A model generated the notes under the pieces. That model searched no databases and was not told where the DNA came from. It saw nothing but the letters and a program-made list of their open reading frames with translations. From Vreelandella halophila (GTDB lineage Bacteria; Pseudomonadota; Gammaproteobacteria; Pseudomonadales; Oleiphilaceae), in the NCBI RefSeq assembly GCF_009856365.1, contig NZ_WMEX01000004.1, positions 248,001 to 312,000 of the forward strand: a stretch of DNA of 64,000 nucleotides. The letters are read 5' to 3'. A program made the translations under genes and the position numbers. The stretch's first letter is position 1; each line of letters begins with the position of its first letter. Below, piece after piece: positions 37,701-47,487 of this stretch.

Positions 37701-38642
37701 TCAGGCGCCTTCGCGAATCGCTTCCAGCGCCTTCGTCATCTGTTCAGGGGTTTCCGTGGGATGGCATCCCATGCTGCGGTCAATGCGCCGCGTCAGCCCC
37801 GACAGCACCTTGCCGGGCCCGCATTCGGCCATGACACCGACACCCTGTTCGCCCATGTAGCGTACGGATTCGGTCCACCGCACCGGCGAAATCAGCTGCC
37901 AGTAGAGATTCTCACGGATGGCGGCCGCGTCGGTCACTGCCCCCGCGGTCACATTCTGGACCACGGGAATGCCCGCGTCCTGGAAACTGACACCCGCCAG
38001 AGCACCCGCCATACGGTCCGCCGCGGGCTGCATCAGCGCACAATGGGAGGGCACGCTCACATCCAGAGGCATGACCTTCTTAGCGCCCTCTTCACGGGCG
38101 CGCTCCACGACCCGGTCCACCGCAACGGTGGAGCCGGCGATGACCACCTGCCCCGGGGCGTTGAAATTGACCGCCTCAACCACGCCATCGGCGACATGCT
38201 CCTGGCAGAGACTGATCACAGCCTCGTCATCCAGTCCCAGTATCGCGGCCATGCGCCCCGCGCCTTCCGGCACGGCATGCCGCATGGCGTCGCCGCGGAT
38301 ACGCACCAGCTCAACGGCATCGGCAAAATCCAGGCACCCCGCCGCCACCAGTGCGGAATATTCCCCGAGACTGTGGCCCGCCAGATAATCCGGCTGCGGG
38401 CCGCCCAGATCCTGCCACACGCGCCAGAGCGCAACACTGGCAGTGAGAAGGGCGGGCTGGGTCACATCGGTACGGTTGAGCTCTTCCGCCGGGCCCTGCC
38501 GGCAGAGTTCGGCCAGGTCGTAACCCAGTACGCCGGAGGCCTGCTCAAAGGTCTGCCCGACCAGCGGCCACTCAGCAGCTGCTTCGTCCAGCATTCCAAC
38601 GGACTGGGAGCCCTGACCGGGAAACACCAGTGCTGTCGTCAT
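37701..38642 (-). CDS. fabD: malonyl-CoA:ACP transacylase FabD
   Basis: This 313-residue acyltransferase loads malonyl onto ACP. The N terminus F-P-G-Q-G-S-Q is typical; the nucleophile is in G-H-S-L-G-E, with Arg about 25 residues later and a His in S-H-C-A-L-M. The start at 38642 has AAGGA upstream; earlier in-frame codons overlap plsX. It directly follows plsX (19 bp), with no fabH between. Confidence 0.97.
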   Translation of the reverse strand: MTTALVFPGQGSQSVGMLDEAAAEWPLVGQTFEQASGVLGYDLAELCRQGPAEELNRTDVTQPALLTASVALWRVWQDLGGPQPDYLAGHSLGEYSALVAAGCLDFADAVELVRIRGDAMRHAVPEGAGRMAAILGLDDEAVISLCQEHVADGVVEAVNFNAPGQVVIAGSTVAVDRVVERAREEGAKKVMPLDVSVPSHCALMQPAADRMAGALAGVSFQDAGIPVVQNVTAGAVTDAAAIRENLYWQLISPVRWTESVRYMGEQGVGVMAECGPGKVLSGLTRRIDRSMGCHPTETPEQMTKALEAIREGA

Positions 38643-38661
38643 CTGTCCTTCCTGTTCGTCT

Positions 38662-39666
38662 CTAGAATTCAACCTGTTCCAGCAAGTCCCCGAGCCTGCG
38701 CGGCAGTTCATGGTCGACCTCACGGGCCGCCTGTTCAATAGCCGCCACCAGTCCGGTCACGTCCGCATTGCCGTGGCTTTTGATCACCACGCCGCGCAGG
38801 CCGATGAAACTCGCGCCATTATGCCGTGCGGGATCCAGGCGCCGCTTGATCCTGCGTAACACCGGTGCAGCAAGGACCGCGACAAAGCGGGAATACCAGC
38901 TGTCCGCGAAAGCACGCCGGATGAGATCACCGATCAGTTCCGCCACGCCCTCTCCGGTTTTCAGTGCCACATTGCCGACAAAACCGTCACAGACCACCAC
39001 ATCGGCCACTCCCCGGAAAAGGTCGCTGCCTTCAATATAGCCAATGTATCCGGATTGCTCCCGCGCCTGCAGCATGTGGCCGGCCAGCCGGACCTGTTCA
39101 TTCCCCTTGACGGCCTCCTGTCCCACATTGAGCAGTGCCACTCGGGGCTCCTGGACACCATCCACAGCCTGCGCCATGAGGCGCCCCATCAGAGCGAACT
39201 GCACGAGATGCTCGGCGCTGGCGTCCACGTTGGCGCCCAGGTCCAGCACATAGCAGTGGCCGTCATGGAAGGGGATGCGCTTGATGATGGCGGGCCGTTC
39301 AATGCCCGGCCAGGTCTGGAGGGTGTTGCGGCCCAGGGCCATGAGTGCGCCGGTGTTGCCCGCACTGACGCAGGCATCGGCGTCGCCGCTGCGGACCAGC
39401 GAGAGCGCACGCGCCATCGAGGACTGCTGGCCGTGGCGCAGGGCATGGGAGGGACGTTCCTCCATGGTGACCACGTCGGGGGCCTCCTGAATCTCGATGC
39501 GATCGTGGCCCGCAGACAGAAAGGCCTCGAGTGCCGTGCGCCTGCCCAGCAGCACGACCCTCAAGGCCCTGTTGTTCGAAACAGCAATTTCCGCGGCGCG
39601 GACCACCGGTTCACAGCCGCGGTCGCCACTCATGGCGTCAACGGCAATGGTGGTCTCAGCCGCCAC
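38662..39666 (-). CDS. plsX: phosphate acyltransferase PlsX
   Basis: This 334-residue soluble enzyme makes acyl-phosphate from acyl-ACP for phospholipid synthesis. The D-A-M-S-G-D start, S-A-G-N-T-G-A-L-M-A and D-L-G-A-N-V-D motifs identify it. The start codon is GTG at 39666, 7 bp after the rpmF stop. Confidence 0.96.
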   Translation of the reverse strand: MAAETTIAVDAMSGDRGCEPVVRAAEIAVSNNRALRVVLLGRRTALEAFLSAGHDRIEIQEAPDVVTMEERPSHALRHGQQSSMARALSLVRSGDADACVSAGNTGALMALGRNTLQTWPGIERPAIIKRIPFHDGHCYVLDLGANVDASAEHLVQFALMGRLMAQAVDGVQEPRVALLNVGQEAVKGNEQVRLAGHMLQAREQSGYIGYIEGSDLFRGVADVVVCDGFVGNVALKTGEGVAELIGDLIRRAFADSWYSRFVAVLAAPVLRRIKRRLDPARHNGASFIGLRGVVIKSHGNADVTGLVAAIEQAAREVDHELPRRLGDLLEQVEF

Positions 39667-39673
39667 CGGTCAC

Positions 39674-39853
39674 TCAGTCTTCCGGTGTTTCGATCACCTT
39701 CTTGCCCCGATAGAAGCCATCGGGGGAGATGTGATGCCGACGATGCACTTCCCCGGTAGTCGGGTCCATGGAAAGCGCGGGCTTGCTGAGCCCGTCGTGG
39801 GAGCGACGCATGCCGCGCTTTGAACGGGTCTTGCGATTCTTCTGAACGGCCAT
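39674..39853 (-). CDS. rpmF: 50S ribosomal protein L32
   Basis: This 59-residue basic ribosomal protein starts [20 protein letters not shown], the conserved L32 N terminus, and continues to G-F-Y-R-G-K-K-V-I. Zinc-type cysteines are absent, which is one of the two known L32 forms. CAGGAGT lies upstream of the ATG. It lies between yceD and plsX in the standard order. Confidence 0.97.
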   Translation of the reverse strand: MAVQKNRKTRSKRGMRRSHDGLSKPALSMDPTTGEVHRRHHISPDGFYRGKKVIETPED

Positions 39854-39889
39854 AGCAGATTACTCCTGGAGTCTTGCCTTTCTCTTGAA

Positions 39890-40456
39890 TTACGAATCCG
39901 TTCCGCCCTGGTCCTGCCCCCCAGTGCCAAGGCCGGCCAGTACACGGAACGGGTTGTCTGTATCATGCTCGCGCGCCTGAGCAACAGCGTCGTCGGCATC
40001 CCGGTTGATGCGCTCCAGCGTGGCGGATGCTTTGCAGCCTGCTTCCTCATGCACCGGATAATCCGGCAGACTCATGATGAGCTCATCCTCCAGAAGCTCA
40101 TGGATCGGCAGATCCCGCTGCCCCGACACCATGGGCTCAAGAGTGGCTGGCAGCTGCTCTGCCATCACCTCTGTATCCACCACACCTACCCGGAAGGTTG
40201 ACTCCACCGGCAGGCGCATGGCCTCAAGGCATCGCTGGCACAGTACTTCCAGCTCCGCCCGGATCCAGCCTTCAATGACGCGACGCCGCTCGTCATCAAA
40301 AAAGAACGCCAGCCTGACCGCCGCCTCGCCGTCTGTTTCCAGAATCAGCGGCTCCAGCCGGTTCATACCGGCAAGGGCCAGACTGCCCTCTTTTACGGTC
40401 CCCTGTTCGAACGGCTTCAGCGCATCGACCGACAGGGGTATCTCCGGGTTCGACAT
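39890..40456 (-). CDS. yceD: YceD family protein (DUF177), 23S rRNA accumulation protein
   Basis: This 188-residue protein has the C-Q-R-C pair at C73/C76, followed by the conserved acidic segment and D-E-L-I-M-S-L-P near residue 125 and a further Cys near 140. E. coli YceD is linked to 23S rRNA accumulation and is cotranscribed with rpmF, as here (36-bp gap). The C-terminal tail is Gly/Gln-rich and not conserved. Confidence 0.92.
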   Translation of the reverse strand: MSNPEIPLSVDALKPFEQGTVKEGSLALAGMNRLEPLILETDGEAAVRLAFFFDDERRRVIEGWIRAELEVLCQRCLEAMRLPVESTFRVGVVDTEVMAEQLPATLEPMVSGQRDLPIHELLEDELIMSLPDYPVHEEAGCKASATLERINRDADDAVAQAREHDTDNPFRVLAGLGTGGQDQGGTDS

Positions 40457-40497
40457 AAGGCCGCGATTCTAGGGTTCCCGCCGGTGATTGTCAAAGC

Positions 40498-41532
40498 TCA
40501 GCGCAGCACAGGGCCGCTGTTCATGAGCGTTTCCGTAACACCCTGCCCGACCGAGCTGCCCAGGTCACGCATGATCCGCTGGAACGGAGACGGCTCATAA
40601 CTGTAGTCCACGATTTCCTCGGCACCGACCACATTGCGGGCCACCTGCCCCGGGGAGTTGAAGCTGTCGACGAGCCCCAGCTCACGTGCCCTCTGGCCAG
40701 TCCAGATGAGCCCCGAGAACAGATCCGCCTCGGATTCCTTCAGCTTGTCACCCCGTCCTTCGCGCACACGCTCGATGAACTGGTCATGGGTGCGGTCCAG
40801 CACACTCTCCCAGAACGCAACCTGTTCCGGATCCTCCGGCAGGAAGGGGTCCAGGAAGGCTTTGTTCTCGCCCGCTGTGTACAGCCGGCGCTCTATGCCC
40901 AGTTTCTCCATCGCGCCGGTGAATCCGAAGCCACCGCCACGCACGCCAATGGAACCAACCAGGCTGGAGGGATTCGCGTGGATCCGGTCAGCGGCGGCGG
41001 CAATGTAATAGGCTCCGGACGCTCCGATGTCCGAAATCACCGCGTGCACCTTCTTGTCGGGGTACTCGTCACGCAGCCGGTTGATGGCCTGATAGACGTA
41101 ATCGGCCTGGACAGGACTGCCGCCCGGGCTGTTGATGCGCAGGATCACGCCTTTGGACTGCTCCGCCGAGAAGGCGTTCTCCAGCGCGGTCACCAGATTG
41201 TCGGCACTGGCATCCTGGCCCTGGACGATCGCACCCTCCACATCCACCAGCGCGGTATGGGGCCCGCCTGCGCCAGGTGTGAGATCACCAGAGCCGAAGG
41301 GTGACCCGAACGTGAACAGAAGCGCGAACAGGTAGAGCAGCCCCAGCGTCTTGAACAGTATGCCCCAGCGCCGGCTGCGACGCTGCTCCGCCTGCATCGA
41401 CATCATGGTCTTCTCGATCAGGCGCCATTCCTTGGAGTCCTCCCGGGCCTCCTGGGTACGTCCTTCCGGTCGCTGAGCGGATTCTTCCCGCGTCACGCCC
41501 CATTCCGCATTTTCCGAATCCCACTCGGACAT
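40498..41532 (-). CDS. sppA: signal peptide peptidase SppA (S49 family)
   Basis: This 344-residue inner-membrane serine protease degrades cleaved signal peptides. An acidic cytoplasmic N terminus of about 55 residues is followed by one helix (about 58-78) and the S49 domain. I-N-S-P-G-G-S-P is near 144, the nucleophile Ser in D-I-G-A-S-G-A-Y near 178, and a candidate Lys general base in G-E-N-K-A-F. AAGGAG precedes the ATG. A single S49 domain marks the short SppA form. maf, which often lies between sppA and yceD, is absent. Confidence 0.93.
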   Translation of the reverse strand: MSEWDSENAEWGVTREESAQRPEGRTQEAREDSKEWRLIEKTMMSMQAEQRRSRRWGILFKTLGLLYLFALLFTFGSPFGSGDLTPGAGGPHTALVDVEGAIVQGQDASADNLVTALENAFSAEQSKGVILRINSPGGSPVQADYVYQAINRLRDEYPDKKVHAVISDIGASGAYYIAAAADRIHANPSSLVGSIGVRGGGFGFTGAMEKLGIERRLYTAGENKAFLDPFLPEDPEQVAFWESVLDRTHDQFIERVREGRGDKLKESEADLFSGLIWTGQRARELGLVDSFNSPGQVARNVVGAEEIVDYSYEPSPFQRIMRDLGSSVGQGVTETLMNSGPVLR

Positions 41533-41547
41533 GGTGTCTCCTTGCAG

Positions 41548-42207
41548 TTATTCACGGGTGCCGCCGGAAGCCATCAGCTCCCGCAGCTTTGAGATGTCAG
41601 AGGCAATGGCCATGGGGTTGTGTACCGAAAGCTGCTCCTCCGAGTGCACCCCCCAGGTCACGCCAATAGCCGGCATGCCGATGCGGCTCGCCATTTCCAT
41701 GTCGTAGATGGTATCACCGACCATCACCATGCGCTCCACGGAGGCACCAGTTTCGGACACAATCTGGCGCAGCATCAGAGGGTCGGGCTTGGAGGCGGTC
41801 TCATTGGCACAGCGGGTCAGAGGGAAAAACCGCCCCAGGCCGCTTGAGCCCAGCGCCCGATCCAGCCCAGGCCGGCTCTTACCGGTGGCCACCGCGAGCA
41901 TGGGGCCACCATGCAGCGTTTCGAGCAGCTCATCCACCCCCTCGAACAGATCCGCCGGTGTGGTATCGCGCTGAAAGAAATACCGGGCATAGACCTCGCG
42001 CAGCTGTGTCATCTCTTCACGGGTGATGCCCGGCCAGAGCTGGCTCAGCGCCTCTTCCATGCCCAGCCCCACAATATGGCGCAGCGCCTCGCGCTCACGC
42101 ACCGGATAACCCAGATCCCCTGCGGCCAGCTCAAGACTGTCCGCGATATGGTCCACGGAATCAATCAGGGTGCCATCCCAGTCAAAGATCACTACGTCAA
42201 AGTTCAT
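41548..42207 (-). CDS. HAD-superfamily hydrolase (Gph-like phosphatase)
   Basis: This 219-residue HAD subfamily IA phosphatase shows motif I D-W-D-G-T-L (D9/D11), motif II T-G-K, motif III K-P-D-P and motif IV G-D-T-x2-D. Members in this position (after rluC) are annotated as phosphoglycolate phosphatase-like, but the substrate is not evident from sequence. It overlaps rluC by 4 bp (ATGA) and is 15 bp before sppA. Confidence 0.88.
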   Translation of the reverse strand: MNFDVVIFDWDGTLIDSVDHIADSLELAAGDLGYPVREREALRHIVGLGMEEALSQLWPGITREEMTQLREVYARYFFQRDTTPADLFEGVDELLETLHGGPMLAVATGKSRPGLDRALGSSGLGRFFPLTRCANETASKPDPLMLRQIVSETGASVERMVMVGDTIYDMEMASRIGMPAIGVTWGVHSEEQLSVHNPMAIASDISKLRELMASGGTRE

Positions 42208-43181
42208 TGGCGCTTTCCCAGTCGCTGAATCTGCGCTTCGAAATCATCCGGAACCGGCGCTTCAAAAGTCACTCTTTCGCCCGCGGGCGTCTCGAACGTC
42301 AGCTGCTGGGCGTGCAGCATCAGCCGGTCACCACCGCCCCGCTGCCAGGCCGCCTGCGACGCTCCGTCAAGATACTTGGCATCCCCCGCGACCGGGCACC
42401 CCTGGCAGGCCGCATGCACCCGGATCTGGTGCGTACGCCCAGTCAGGGGCGTGGCCTCCAGGAGGGTGTAGCCTGAAAAACGCTCCAGAACCCGGAAATC
42501 CGTCCGCGCCGCCTTGCCCTGGTCGGCGCTGACCCGCACCAGCCGCTCGCCGGTCCCACCGGTGACCCGCTGCAGGGGCGCCTCCACGCGATTCACCGCC
42601 TGCGGCCACTCCCCGACTACCAGTACCCGGTAGACCTTGTGCGTACTCTTCTGCCGGAACTGATCCTGCAGTGCCTTGAGGGCGGAACGGCGCCGGGCTA
42701 CCAGGATCAGCCCGGACGTGTCACGGTCCAGCCGGTGCACCAGCTCCAGGTAACGATCATCGCGCCCGGCACGCAGGGTCTCAATCAGCCCGAAATCCAC
42801 ACCACTGCCACCGTGCACCGCGATGCCCGCGGGCTTGTTCACCACCAGAAAATCCGGTGCCTCATGCAGAACCGCCGCTTGCATGCGCCGCTGCACCCGA
42901 CGGCCCGGCTGGGCACGATCCGGCTTCTGCTCGGGCTCATGCAGTGGCGGCACGCGGATCGAGTCACCGGCAGCGATACGATAGTCAGGCTTGACCCGCT
43001 TACGGTTGGCCCGCACGGCCCCCTTACGGATCACACGATAGATAACGCTTTTCGGAACGCCCCGGAAACGCCCCATGAGGAAGTTGTCGAGACGCTGTCC
43101 GGCCCACTCCGGCGCCACCTCCAGCCACTGGACCCTGGGTCTGGATTCGGCGCTGTCATGGCTGCCCGGGTGCCCTGGCAT
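42204..43181 (-). CDS. rluC: 23S rRNA pseudouridine(955/2504/2580) synthase RluC
   Basis: This 325-residue RluA-family synthase has an N-terminal S4 domain (about 25-85) and a catalytic domain with the Asp in H-R-L-D-R-D-T-S-G near 152. G-R-T-H-Q-I-R-V-H confirms the family. The name RluC rests on length, the S4 domain and location next to rne, transcribed away from it. It heads the rluC-HAD-sppA-yceD-rpmF-plsX-fabD-fabG-acpP series. Confidence 0.92.
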   Translation of the reverse strand: MPGHPGSHDSAESRPRVQWLEVAPEWAGQRLDNFLMGRFRGVPKSVIYRVIRKGAVRANRKRVKPDYRIAAGDSIRVPPLHEPEQKPDRAQPGRRVQRRMQAAVLHEAPDFLVVNKPAGIAVHGGSGVDFGLIETLRAGRDDRYLELVHRLDRDTSGLILVARRRSALKALQDQFRQKSTHKVYRVLVVGEWPQAVNRVEAPLQRVTGGTGERLVRVSADQGKAARTDFRVLERFSGYTLLEATPLTGRTHQIRVHAACQGCPVAGDAKYLDGASQAAWQRGGGDRLMLHAQQLTFETPAGERVTFEAPVPDDFEAQIQRLGKRQ

Positions 43182-43221
43182 TATGTGTTTCTCCTGGGAT
43201 GCGGAGCCATTCCGCAGCTCG

Positions 43222-43250
43222 TTGATGAGGCAGGGGATTACTGCTATATT
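43222..43250 (+). promoter_or_regulatory. sigma-70-type promoter for rne
   Basis: TTGATG (43222-43227) and TATATT (43245-43250) are separated by exactly 17 bp, matching 4 and 5 of 6 consensus bases. The predicted start is near 43257, about 570 nt before the rne ATG. Confidence 0.65.
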
Positions 43251-43256
43251 GACTCT

Positions 43257-43827
43257 GTTTTCCCACTCCGCTCGGCCGACGATCTTGGCCGGCTGGACTG
43301 GCGGAACACGGTCAGCGATTGAATCCGCAATTATAGAGCCTTCGGGCCCGGTATGAAACGAGCAGCGGACGCACCGGTTCCACCTGGCAGGAAAACAGCG
43401 AGAGCCAACAGAATCACACAGGCGCGCGTCTGAGTCCTTTCACCCGCTGGCCGGAGCTCAGGAGGCTCCTCCGGTGGACGGTCACGGAAACTGAGAACAA
43501 CGCGCGTCGTGATGGGTGTTCCGCCCGGCTGGAGTCAAGGCCGGAGGAACTGATGTCAATCCGGGCGGAAGCGCGCGGCAGGGTCATCGCAACGGTTTGA
43601 AAACACAGAAGCACCGGTTCGGGCTGTCCTGATCATGAATATGACATAAGACCTCGTAGCCGGTACGGGACAGACTTCGGTGGCATGCGGCCACAGAACC
43701 GCATGCCTCAAGCACGGGGTGGCCATAGAAGGCCCCCGGCTTTGCTGAAGCGGGCGGACGCAGGCCCGCTGTCTCGTCATTGCGCCCCGCACCGCTTCCG
43801 TCGCAGAACGATGGAAGTTTGTTCCAC
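43257..43827 (+). other. long structured leader (5' UTR) of rne
   Basis: This gap of about 570 bases between the promoter and rne contains no credible gene on either strand. It holds several hairpins: a perfect 9-bp stem GGCATGCGG/CCGCATGCC (43682-43690, 43699-43707), a 6-bp stem GCGGGC/GCCCGC (43750-43755, 43764-43769), and a GC-rich fold around 43450-43475. RNase E is known to control its own synthesis through its long leader in E. coli, and conserved rne leaders are known in pseudomonads. The same role is inferred here. Confidence 0.6.
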
Positions 43828-46800
43828 ATGAAAAGAATGCTGATCAATGCAACTCACGAAGAAGAGTTGCGTGTCGCCCTGGTCGATGGCCAACGTCTGG
43901 TCGATCTTGATATCGAATCCAGCACCCGCGAACAGAAGAAGTCCAACATCTACAAAGGCCGCATCACCCGCATCGAGCCCAGCCTTGAAGCAGCCTTCAT
44001 TGATTACGGTTCCGAACGCCACGGCTTCCTGCCCCTGAAGGAAATCGCCCGCGAATACTTCAGCAAGGCCCCGTCCGATATTGATGGCAAGATCAACATC
44101 AAGGACGTGCTCAACGAGGGCCAGGAACTGATCGTTCAGGTCGACAAGGAAGAACGCGGCAACAAGGGCGCAGCCCTGACCACCTTCATTACCCTCGCCG
44201 GGCGCTACCTGGTACTGATGCCGAACAATCCCCGTGCCGGCGGCATTTCACGCCGCATCCAGGGGGATGAGCGCAGCCAGCTCAAGGACGCCATGTCCGG
44301 GCTCAAGGTGCCCAAGGCCATGGGCGTGATCGTCCGCACAGCCGGGATCGGCCGTGAAACCGAGGAACTCCAGTGGGACCTGGACTACCTGCTGCAGTTC
44401 TGGGACGCCATCACCCAGGCCGCGGAAGCGCGCAAGGCCCCCTTCCTGATCTACCAGGAAAGCAACGTAATCATCCGTGCCGTGCGCGACTACCTGCGCC
44501 AGGACATCACCGAGGTGATGATCGACTCCCCGAGTGTGTACGAGGATGTCCTCAATTTCGTACGCGCGGTCATGCCCTCTTTCGAAAACCGGATCAAGCT
44601 CTACACGGATGACATTCCGCTGCTCAGCCGGTACCAGATCGAGGCGCAGATCGAGACCGCCTTCCAGCGGGAGGTATCCCTGCCTTCCGGCGGCTCGCTG
44701 GTGATCGACCCCACCGAGGCACTGGTGTCCATCGACATCAACTCCTCGCGTGCCACGCGCGGCGGTGACATCGAGGAAACCGCCTTCCAGACCAACCTGG
44801 AGGCCGCGGACGAGATCGCACGCCAGCTGCGCCTGCGTGATATCGGCGGTCTGATTGTCATCGATTTCATCGACATGTCCCCCAACCGCCACCAGCGCGA
44901 AGTCGAGCAGCGCATCCGGGAGGCACTGGAGCTGGATCGCGCCCGGGTCCAGCTTGGCCGCATCTCCCGCTTCGGCCTGCTGGAAATGTCGCGCCAGCGG
45001 CTGCGGCCCTCACTGGGCGAGACACGCAGCGAGGTCTGCCCACGCTGTAATGGCCAGGGTTCCATCCGCAGCATGGAATCCCAGGCGCTGAGCATCATGC
45101 GCCTGATGTACGAGGAATCCTCCAAGGACAAAACCGCGGAAGTAAGGGCACTGGTGCCGGTCACGGTCGCTGCCTTCCTCCTCAACGAGAAGCGCGACGA
45201 GATCAACGCCATTGAGCGGCGCGAGAACGTGCGGGTACGGGTCATCCCCTCCCAGAACCTGGAGACACCCCATTTCGAGGTTCAGCGCCTGCGGACCGAT
45301 GACACCGAAGTCACCGTTGGTGAAGCGAGCTTCGAGATCGCTGCAAGGCACGAAGACGAACCGGAAGACGCCTGGTCCGTTGGCCAGAACACGGGCGAGC
45401 GGGAAGAAGCTGCGGTGAAGGCGGTTACCCCCGCCAACCGCACCCCTGCCCCGGAAGCCAAAGCCGAAACCCCGGAAGCCGCTGAGCCGCTTGGGTTCTG
45501 GCAACGGGTTGGGCGCAAGCTCCAGACCATGTTCGCGCCACAGGAAGAATCCGGCAGCCCCCAGCAGGAGACCGGTTCAGGCACCCAGCGCCAGGGCAAT
45601 AATGCCTCCGACCGGAAACAGGGTCAGAGCGGTGACAGCCAGCAGCGTCAGCAGGGGGGCAGCCAACAGCAGAGTGGCCGTCAGGGCCAGGATGGCAACA
45701 ACCAGCGCGGCGGCCAGAACAGGCGCCGCCGTGGTGGTCAGAACCGCAACCGGGGCCAGGGTCAGGGCCAGCAGGATTCGGATAACCAGCAGAAGTCCGG
45801 TGGCAAGCAGGACGGCGGCAAACAGGAAGGTTCCGGCCAGGGTGGCAAAGGCGGCGGCAATCAGTCCCGCCAGTCCGGTAAAGGCGGCGGCGGACAGAAA
45901 TCCGGTGGCGACCAGAAGTCCAATGCCGACCAGAAACCCAAGGCCGACCAGAAGCCGAAGGGCGAGCAGAAATCCGGTTCCGACCGCAAATCCGATACCG
46001 ACCCGAATGCCGGTGGCGGAAACAAAGGCGGCAGTAACGACGGCAGCCCCCAGAAATCCAAGGGGGGAGGTAACCGTCGCAATCGTGATTCGGACCGTGA
46101 CGAGCCGCAGAAGGAGGAGTCCTCTGACAAACAGTCCCAGGGCAGCGGCAATAAAGCCCCTGAGAGCAATGGCGACGACCAGGGCCGCTCGGACAACCGC
46201 AGAAAGAACCAGAGTCGTGGCGGCTCCGGTGGCAGAAACCGCAACCAACAGGAAAGCGCCGAGGACGAAACACCGAACCCGGAATTCCAGCGTCCCCGCC
46301 GGCCCCGCCATAAGAACGGCAAGCCTGCTGATCAGGAATCCGCCGAGAGCGTGAAAACGGAAACCGGAAACGCCAAGGCAGAGAGGGAATCCGGCGCTGG
46401 CTCCGAAGGGCAATCCGAAGCCCCCAAGGCAAAGCAAAGCGCCGCAAAAGCTAAGGAGACCCCGGCTGCCGAAAAGGATGCTGGTTCCGCTAAGGAAAGC
46501 GCCGCTGAAAGCGCACAACAGAAACCCTCCAAGGCGGCCACTGATAAGGCAACCTCAACCGATGAGGCGCCTTCTGCCGGGACCGAAGCCGGGAAACAAC
46601 CGGAAGCGGAGGGCCGTGGCGAGCCTGCCAGTGGCGCCGACGAACCCGCCAGCGCCCAGGCGGATGAAACAACGCCCTCCACGGAGGCGTCCGGTGCCCC
46701 GTCTCAAGCAGAGCCCCAGACAGAGACTGCTCCCCAGGCTGAATCGGCATCCGCCGCGCCTGAGCAGCCAGCCGCAGCGGAAACCGGAACCGCTGAGGCG

Positions 46801-46938
46801 GAGAACAGCCCGGCGGAGGATGAGGTTCACCTGGACCCGATCAAGGGGCGCGCCTACAACGATCCCCGGGAGATCCGCCGACGTCAGGAGGAGTTCCGCA
46901 GGGCCCGCAACCAGGCACAGACCAACGAACAGGAGTGA
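43828..46938 (+). CDS. rne: ribonuclease E
   Basis: This 1036-residue endoribonuclease processes rRNA and tRNA and starts mRNA decay at the membrane. The start M-K-R-M-L-I-N-A is the conserved one; earlier in-frame codons are not. The S1 domain is at about 35-120, the DNase I-like catalytic region at about 270-400 (with D-I-N-S near 307), and the zinc-link C404-P-R-C407. After about residue 540 the chain becomes a low-complexity Q/G/N/K/S-rich scaffold with R-rich patches (R-R-R-R near 640), then an acidic Ala/Glu-rich stretch. The last 30 residues are again conserved-looking, with N-D-P-R near 1011. Confidence 0.96.
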   Translation: MKRMLINATHEEELRVALVDGQRLVDLDIESSTREQKKSNIYKGRITRIEPSLEAAFIDYGSERHGFLPLKEIAREYFSKAPSDIDGKINIKDVLNEGQELIVQVDKEERGNKGAALTTFITLAGRYLVLMPNNPRAGGISRRIQGDERSQLKDAMSGLKVPKAMGVIVRTAGIGRETEELQWDLDYLLQFWDAITQAAEARKAPFLIYQESNVIIRAVRDYLRQDITEVMIDSPSVYEDVLNFVRAVMPSFENRIKLYTDDIPLLSRYQIEAQIETAFQREVSLPSGGSLVIDPTEALVSIDINSSRATRGGDIEETAFQTNLEAADEIARQLRLRDIGGLIVIDFIDMSPNRHQREVEQRIREALELDRARVQLGRISRFGLLEMSRQRLRPSLGETRSEVCPRCNGQGSIRSMESQALSIMRLMYEESSKDKTAEVRALVPVTVAAFLLNEKRDEINAIERRENVRVRVIPSQNLETPHFEVQRLRTDDTEVTVGEASFEIAARHEDEPEDAWSVGQNTGEREEAAVKAVTPANRTPAPEAKAETPEAAEPLGFWQRVGRKLQTMFAPQEESGSPQQETGSGTQRQGNNASDRKQGQSGDSQQRQQGGSQQQSGRQGQDGNNQRGGQNRRRRGGQNRNRGQGQGQQDSDNQQKSGGKQDGGKQEGSGQGGKGGGNQSRQSGKGGGGQKSGGDQKSNADQKPKADQKPKGEQKSGSDRKSDTDPNAGGGNKGGSNDGSPQKSKGGGNRRNRDSDRDEPQKEESSDKQSQGSGNKAPESNGDDQGRSDNRRKNQSRGGSGGRNRNQQESAEDETPNPEFQRPRRPRHKNGKPADQESAESVKTETGNAKAERESGAGSEGQSEAPKAKQSAAKAKETPAAEKDAGSAKESAAESAQQKPSKAATDKATSTDEAPSAGTEAGKQPEAEGRGEPASGADEPASAQADETTPSTEASGAPSQAEPQTETAPQAESASAAPEQPAAAETGTAEAENSPAEDEVHLDPIKGRAYNDPREIRRRQEEFRRARNQAQTNEQE

Positions 46939-46947
46939 AACCAGGTT

Positions 46948-47487
46948 ATGCTGACTGATCAGGACGTGGAAACCCTGGAATCAATCCTGTTCGCCCCCGG
47001 ACAGGGCGATGAGGCACTGGATGTGTTTGGCCTGCACGGCGTGGTCACGGCCTCAGTCGTGGGGCCGGCACCGGTGTCGGCGGAGCGCATCCACGCGATT
47101 GCCACCGGCCAGCCCGAGGCCGGTGGCGACGCCATGCCCGACGAGTTCGGGACACTGGTATCGCGGCTCGCCAGGACCATCCAGCAGGAGCTGGAACAGG
47201 GTCAGACGCTGGAGCTGCCCGAACCCGAGGATGACGACACCGCCGAGGAGGCGCTTGAGAACTGGTGTGCCGGTTTCACAGACACCTTCCTGCTGGATGA
47301 GGATCAGTGGCTGGGCGAGGACGAGGAAACGGTGGGACAGCTGATGACGCCTATCCTGACCCTCTCAAACCTGTTCGATGATGAAGCCTTCCAGCAGGCC
47401 CGCAGGGACTCCAAGCGCCTGGCGGACTATGCCGACGCCATACCGGAACTCCTGACGGATCTCTACCTGCACTATCATTCGCCCTGA
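46948..47487 (+). CDS. UPF0149 (YecA/YgfB) family protein
   Basis: This 179-residue acidic helical protein carries the family pattern L-D-V-F-G-L-H-G near the N terminus, E-E-A-L-E-N-W-C-A-G-F in the middle and L-L-T-D-L-Y at the end. It lacks the C-terminal SEC-C zinc motif of longer YecA proteins. Function is unknown. It starts 9 bp after rne and is probably cotranscribed. Its last 13 bp overlap the converging PHP gene. Confidence 0.85.
   Translation: MLTDQDVETLESILFAPGQGDEALDVFGLHGVVTASVVGPAPVSAERIHAIATGQPEAGGDAMPDEFGTLVSRLARTIQQELEQGQTLELPEPEDDDTAEEALENWCAGFTDTFLLDEDQWLGEDEETVGQLMTPILTLSNLFDDEAFQQARRDSKRLADYADAIPELLTDLYLHYHSP

Noticed and set aside
43075-43356. Rightward 93-codon frame overlapping the rluC 5' end
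   Set aside because: It is mostly antisense to rluC and has a composition unlike neighbouring proteins.
43556-43847. Small leftward open frames in the rne leader
   Set aside because: They lack family features and ribosome sites, and the region is better explained as an untranslated leader.
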